Of a stretch of 64,000 nucleotides of DNA, positions 59,830 through 64,000 are shown piece after piece. Source of the stretch: Bacteroidales bacterium UBA5072 (GTDB lineage Bacteria; Bacteroidota; Bacteroidia; Bacteroidales; UBA10428). Where the stretch lies: the NCBI GenBank assembly GCA_002415855.1, contig DIAS01000005.1, positions 1-64,000 on the forward strand, given 5' to 3'. The notes beneath the pieces are model-generated. The model was given only the letters and a program-made list of their open reading frames with translations. It searched no databases and was not told the origin of the DNA. Position 1 is the first letter of the stretch. Each line of letters opens with the position of its first letter. The translations under genes and the position numbers were made by a program.

Positions 59830-60849
59830 CTAAAGCTTCCTGGTGGAATTCCTGATCACCAGATCCGTTTTCACCACCTCGGTTATCGGTTTCGGGGAAT
59901 CAAACTCCTCGTTGATCCGCTTGATGAGGATTTCCGTTGCCTTTTTGCCAATTTCAAAGCCATGCTGGCTGACGGTGGTCAACAGGGGATCCGTGACGGA
60001 GGACACCAGTCCATCGGTAAAACCGACAATGGAAACTTCATCAGGTACCTTGAATCCCATGGCCTTGATGGTATTGAGAGTGCCAACGGCGGTCATGTCG
60101 TTTACGGTGAAGATGGCGTCAGGTGGCTTGGACCGGCCCATCAGGATCCTGGTCACTTCCAGGGCCCCTTCATAGGAGTCGCAGGGAATGATCAGGTCAT
60201 CCTCCACATGCAGTCCGTTTTTTTCAAGTGCGGAAATGTAGCCCCGTTTACGCAGGTAGCTGATTTGCAGGTGCTGTGGTCCGGCATAATGTGCAATCCT
60301 CCGGCAGCCTGTCTTTATCAGATAATCCACGGCATTGAAGGCGCCTTCGAAATCATCAACAATAACTTTATCGGTTTCGATCTCATCACAGGCACGGTCG
60401 AAAAATACAACAGGGATGTTATCATCGAGTAATTGCTTGATGTGGTTGAATTTCTTGGTACCTTTTGCCAGTGAGATCAATACGCCATCGGCCCTGCTGT
60501 TGATAATGGACTGGATATTCATGATCTCGCGCTCATAGCTCTCATTCGATTGGAAGAACATGACATTATAACCTGCAGCCACAGCAGCCTCATCAATACC
60601 GGAAATCACCGAGGAGAAAAAATGATGCACAATTTCCGGAACGATTACACCCAGGATATTGGTACGCCGGTTCCGTAAACTGAGTGCAATAGCATTGGGT
60701 TTATATTTCATTTTTTCTACCAGGTCCCTTACCATCTGTTTGGTCTGGGGGCTGATATCCGGATGATCCTTCAAAGCCCGTGAAACTGTGGAAATGGAGA
60801 CACCCAGTTCGCGTGCGACATCTTTAATCGTTATCTGGTGGATTTTCAT
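59830..60849 (-). CDS. LacI-family transcriptional regulator
   Basis: The 339-residue protein has the LacI helix-turn-helix at about 6-30 (ITIKDVARELGVSISTVSRAL), the hinge KPNAIALSLRNRRTN, and a periplasmic-binding-protein fold (LGVIVPEIVHHFFSSVISG, VVFFDRACDEIETDK, IFTVNDMTAVG). It binds operators like those at 59705 and 60907 and responds to a sugar, probably maltose, glucose or a phosphorylated product. It lies between the MFS operon (same strand, downstream) and the SusC gene (divergent), so it can control both. Its own promoter is near the triple operator array, so autoregulation is likely. Confidence 0.92.
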   Translation of the reverse strand: MKIHQITIKDVARELGVSISTVSRALKDHPDISPQTKQMVRDLVEKMKYKPNAIALSLRNRRTNILGVIVPEIVHHFFSSVISGIDEAAVAAGYNVMFFQSNESYEREIMNIQSIINSRADGVLISLAKGTKKFNHIKQLLDDNIPVVFFDRACDEIETDKVIVDDFEGAFNAVDYLIKTGCRRIAHYAGPQHLQISYLRKRGYISALEKNGLHVEDDLIIPCDSYEGALEVTRILMGRSKPPDAIFTVNDMTAVGTLNTIKAMGFKVPDEVSIVGFTDGLVSSVTDPLLTTVSQHGFEIGKKATEILIKRINEEFDSPKPITEVVKTDLVIRNSTRKL

Positions 60850-60906
60850 AGAAGAGACTCAACTCGGATAATTTGATCTGTAATGATAATTAAAAAAAAC
60901 TACATA

Positions 60907-60942
60907 ACAAACGATTGCGGAAACGATTGCGGAAACGATTGC
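60907..60942. promoter_or_regulatory. Three abutting 12-bp LacI-like operators upstream of susC
   Basis: Three copies of NNAAACGATTGC (60907-60918, 60919-60930, 60931-60942) repeat head to tail at exactly 12 bp. Each differs from GCAAACGTTTGC at two positions but keeps AAACG and TTGC. They lie 58 bases before the LacI-gene start and about 30 bases upstream of the susC -33 element, so one array could serve both directions. Confidence 0.72.
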
Positions 60943-60973
60943 GAGGTTTTTCAGCGATTTAGCAGGACTTTTT

Positions 60974-61005
60974 TTTGAGTATGAAAAAATGAACCCCGTA
61001 ATTTG
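60974..61005 (+). promoter_or_regulatory. Candidate promoter of the second susC gene
   Basis: TTTG (60974-60977), 21 bases, then TAATTTG (60999-61005), one base short of TAnnTTTG. It gives a leader of about 125 bases before ATG 61138. Confidence 0.4.
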
Positions 61006-61137
61006 TTTTAGTTTACAGAACCATTTTTAACCCGTGATTTACTGATTATTGGGAAAATATCAGGAATCAAAATCTGGTGACCTGGTTGCAATACCGGGAT
61101 AACTAACAACTAATTATTAAACACTAAAACTTATGCA

Positions 61138-64000
61138 ATGATGCGACAAGCTTTTTCTATTTGGAAAGCCTTTCTCCTGCTCTTGCTTTTTATACCGGGT
61201 ACCGCTATGGCACAGGAATTTACAGTATCCGGGAGTATTACGGATAAAAGTACCGGTGAAACGCTGCCAGCAGTAAATATTTTAATAAAAGGAACAACAA
61301 CAGGAAAGACATCGGATATCGATGGTAATTATTCCATTATCATGAATCAACCCGGAACACTTGTCTTTTCCTATGTCGGATACCAGTCGCAGGAAATTCC
61401 TGTCGATAAGACCGCGGTTATCAACCTGCAACTCGAACCCATCGTATCTGCTCTTGAAGAGGTTATAATAATCGGGTATGGTACGCAGAAAAAAGCCGAT
61501 AAAACCGGTGCCGTGGCACATATTACTTCTGAGGAACTGGGAGGCGGTGTACTCACCGATGCCATCCAGGGTATTCAAAGCAAGGTGGCCGGAGTTTTGG
61601 TTACAAAAAAGGGTGGTGACCCCAATACTGGTTTTGCTGTCAAGATCAGGGGTGCGGCTGGTTTTAGCTCCAACACGCAACCGCTTTATGTAATTGATGG
61701 TGTCCCCAACGCCGATCCTACCACGGTTGCTCCGGAAGATATTGAAAGCTATTCAATATTGAAAGATGCCGCCTCGGCTGCCATTTACGGTTCCCAGGGT
61801 TCCAACGGTGTGATCATCATTACGACAAAAAAAGGCCTGGAAGGAAAAGGAACATTGCAGTTCAACATGAATTTCTCGGCTGACAGGGTGGCAAAAAAGT
61901 TGGACCTGCTGAACGCTGATGAAATCAGGAAGTACGTGGATGATAATGATCTTAACTTCTCAGACGGAGGAGCCAATGTAGACTGGCAGGATGAAATTTA
62001 CCGTACAGGGTTTACCCAGAATTATAACCTGAATTACTCAGGGGGAACGGAAAGATCGAGTTATTATGGTTCGGTTACACACTCCATTTGGGAGGGTGTC
62101 ATGAAGGGAACGCAAAAGGACAGGACCATCGGAAAGGTCAATCTTATGCACAAGGCACTTAATGACAAGCTTACCTTATCCGGAAGCATCTCGGGTACCT
62201 TTGAGGACAATGATTATGAGAATTATGACGGTTGGGACAAGGACGATGTCATTTACCAGGCGCTTTCGCACAATCCCACAGATCCGGTAAAAAATCCCGA
62301 CGGTAGTTATTATAAGATCAACAGGGCCTATAATTATGAGAATCCCATGGCAGTGATCGATGGTATTGATAATCTCAGGAGTGCCAAAAGATTTTTCGGT
62401 AATTTCAAGGCGGATATGGAGTTTCTGCCCGGCCTGACCGGCGGCATAAACTTCGGGTATACGCGAGATGATAGTGAAAGCTCCTACTTCAGACCCAAGG
62501 GTACTATCTATGCCACAGCTGACAATGGTTTCGGAAAAAAAGGATACGACAACCTCCAGCAAAAGCTTTTTGAACTGACCGGCAATTATTTGAAATCCTT
62601 TGATAAGCATAATTTGAACCTGATGCTTGGGTATTCATGGCAACAAAAGAACTGGAACGGATTTTATGCCCAGGCAGAAAATCCTCAGTCGGATTTCCTT
62701 AAATACAATAACCTGGGTTCCTTCATTGATATTACAAGTTCGAGTATCAGTTCGTGGGCTGGTGAATCCAGGTTGATTGGATTCTTTGGCCGTGCTCAGT
62801 ATAATTTCGACAGCCGGTATTACCTGGCCGGATCGATACGGCGAGACGGATCGACAAAATTTGGTGTCAATAACAAATGGGGCTGGTTTCCCACCGTATC
62901 TGCAGGATGGAATATTGACAAAGAAGCTTTCATGAGTTCAGTGTCTGTCATTAGCCAGTTGAAATTGCGGGTCAGCTATGGGGTGTCGGGTAACCAGAAT
63001 ATCGGGGAATACCACAGTCAGGTAGTATTTCAGCCCACCGGTGTGGCCATTGATCCTGAAACAGGTCAGCAGGTTACAACTTTCGGGCCAGCCTGGAATG
63101 AGAATCCCGATCTGCGTTGGGAAAGAACAGCTGAAACCAATATCGGGCTCGATTTTGCTCTGTTGAAAAGCCGCATCAGTGGTACCATTGAGGTGTATAC
63201 AAAAGAAACATCAGACCTTCTGGGTGAGTACCAGGTGCCGGTTCCTCCAAATCTGGCCAAAACAAAATTTGCCAATTCCGGTAACATGCGCAATACAGGT
63301 ATTGAATTGTTTATACAGGCATTCGCAGTTGACAAAACGAACATCAGCTGGAAAACATCACTCAACATCACCCATTTCAAAACAACCATCGGTGACCTTG
63401 GAGAGTATGTTGAAGGCGAAGTCAGAAGAGACGGCTACTTAACCGGCCGGGGACTGATCGGGGATCTTAACTATGTTACCGGAAATATAGAGAATGAGGA
63501 GCTCGGTTCCTTTTACCTGCCGAAATACCTCGGGCTTTCTTCCGATGGATATTTCCTGTATGAATCTGAAACCGGTGGTGCAACCCGCGAACTTAACAAA
63601 GCCAAACGTTATATTGTTGGAAGTCCGGCACCAAACCTCGAAATAGGATGGTCCAACACCGTGACTTTTTTCAAGCATTTTGAACTTGACCTTTCCCTAC
63701 GGACCATGATTGGCAATGATGTATACAATGCCACCAGGATGTTCTTCGATTATCCGGGGTTGCTCCCCAGTACAAATGCAGTGCCGGATGCCATTGATTG
63801 GAAGAATCAGGGACGTACGCAGGTGCCCGCTATTGCGGATATCTATGTCGAAGACGGCTCCTTTCTGAGGATCGATTATGTTTCGCTTGGATACAACATC
63901 ATTCCGAAAGGCAAAATTGTCAGGAATGTAAAAGTCTATGTTTCTTCCAACAACCTGCTTACACTCACCGGTTATTCGGGTGTGGATCCTGAAACAACCG
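61138..64000 (+). CDS. SusC/RagA family TonB-linked receptor (3' end missing)
   Basis: The frame is open from ATG 61138 to the right edge of the window (954 codons) with no stop. The signal peptide is at about 1-26 (GTAMAQ). There is no STN domain, unlike the other SusC here. A carboxypeptidase-like domain (about 28-110: VSGSITDKSTGETLPAVNIL, FSYVGYQSQEI) is followed by the TonB-box region EEVIIIGYGTQKKADKT. The plug follows (QGIQSKVAGVLVTKKGG, IRGAAGFSS, PLYVIDGVPNADP, SILKDAASAAIYGSQGSNGVI), then the barrel. The sequence ends at GYSGVDPET, a motif typically about 60-80 residues before the SusC C-terminus. It is probably followed by susD. With the GH13/GH65/MFS operon it should import starch-like oligosaccharides. 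Confidence 0.95.
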   Translation, partial: MMRQAFSIWKAFLLLLLFIPGTAMAQEFTVSGSITDKSTGETLPAVNILIKGTTTGKTSDIDGNYSIIMNQPGTLVFSYVGYQSQEIPVDKTAVINLQLEPIVSALEEVIIIGYGTQKKADKTGAVAHITSEELGGGVLTDAIQGIQSKVAGVLVTKKGGDPNTGFAVKIRGAAGFSSNTQPLYVIDGVPNADPTTVAPEDIESYSILKDAASAAIYGSQGSNGVIIITTKKGLEGKGTLQFNMNFSADRVAKKLDLLNADEIRKYVDDNDLNFSDGGANVDWQDEIYRTGFTQNYNLNYSGGTERSSYYGSVTHSIWEGVMKGTQKDRTIGKVNLMHKALNDKLTLSGSISGTFEDNDYENYDGWDKDDVIYQALSHNPTDPVKNPDGSYYKINRAYNYENPMAVIDGIDNLRSAKRFFGNFKADMEFLPGLTGGINFGYTRDDSESSYFRPKGTIYATADNGFGKKGYDNLQQKLFELTGNYLKSFDKHNLNLMLGYSWQQKNWNGFYAQAENPQSDFLKYNNLGSFIDITSSSISSWAGESRLIGFFGRAQYNFDSRYYLAGSIRRDGSTKFGVNNKWGWFPTVSAGWNIDKEAFMSSVSVISQLKLRVSYGVSGNQNIGEYHSQVVFQPTGVAIDPETGQQVTTFGPAWNENPDLRWERTAETNIGLDFALLKSRISGTIEVYTKETSDLLGEYQVPVPPNLAKTKFANSGNMRNTGIELFIQAFAVDKTNISWKTSLNITHFKTTIGDLGEYVEGEVRRDGYLTGRGLIGDLNYVTGNIENEELGSFYLPKYLGLSSDGYFLYESETGGATRELNKAKRYIVGSPAPNLEIGWSNTVTFFKHFELDLSLRTMIGNDVYNATRMFFDYPGLLPSTNAVPDAIDWKNQGRTQVPAIADIYVEDGSFLRIDYVSLGYNIIPKGKIVRNVKVYVSSNNLLTLTGYSGVDPETT

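Noticed and set aside
60907..60942. Short tandem direct repeats as a possible CRISPR array
   Set aside because: The units are 12 bp with no spacers and no cas genes nearby; they match LacI-type operators.

Overview
The window is a stretch of chromosome from a member of the Bacteroidota, most likely a polysaccharide-degrading Bacteroidales-like organism. The support is direct: two SusC-type receptors (one followed by SusD), an ECF sigma/FecR pair, a type IX secretion surface protein beside a PorP/SprF protein, DUF3822 next to rsmD, several lipoprotein hydrolases, and promoter-like elements of the Bacteroidota TTTG / TAnnTTTG kind. No phage, integrase, insertion sequence or CRISPR array was seen. 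A genus cannot be named from the sequence alone.

Positions 1-30650 are mostly core genes on both strands. They comprise the 3' part of a type IX-secreted surface protein with a PorP/SprF gene, a small membrane protein, a divergent HisI-like protein, a LuxR regulator divergent from a TonB-dependent receptor, a RecD-like helicase, DUF3822-rsmD, an acyltransferase, an RND exporter with a LolA-like partner, tRNA-Asp and an Ada-like protein. Next come two FtsX/MacB-type permeases divergent from a sigma-54 activator and its histidine kinase, with paired operator-like palindromes between them. Then follow a band-7 protein, a SRAP protein, SlyD, an omega-amidase-like protein, an orphan HPt protein, MazG, a SAM hydrolase, PhoH and PurC.

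Positions 30683-53462 (all minus strand) form a large polysaccharide-utilisation region. It holds an ECF sigma factor, FecR, SusC with an STN domain, SusD, an exported amidohydrolase, four esterases of different types, an SGNH hydrolase, a decayed esterase remnant, a GH29 fucosidase, a GH31 alpha-xylosidase-like enzyme with a PA14 insert and a GH2 beta-galactosidase. The enzymes suggest side-chain and ester removal from an acylated plant hemicellulose such as xyloglucan. No backbone-cutting endoglycanase is in view, so the substrate is inferred.

Positions 53558-64000 hold a second, alpha-glucan/alpha-glucoside locus. An MFS importer, a beta-phosphoglucomutase, a GH65 phosphorylase and an exported GH13 enzyme form one minus-strand operon ending in a strong terminator. 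A LacI-family regulator gene follows upstream, and a second SusC gene runs off the right edge on the plus strand. A perfect GCAAACGTTTGC palindrome precedes the importer operon, and three abutting 12-bp copies of a related site precede the SusC gene. In this model oligosaccharides are taken in, cut by phosphorolysis to beta-glucose 1-phosphate and isomerised to glucose 6-phosphate, all under one LacI-type regulator.
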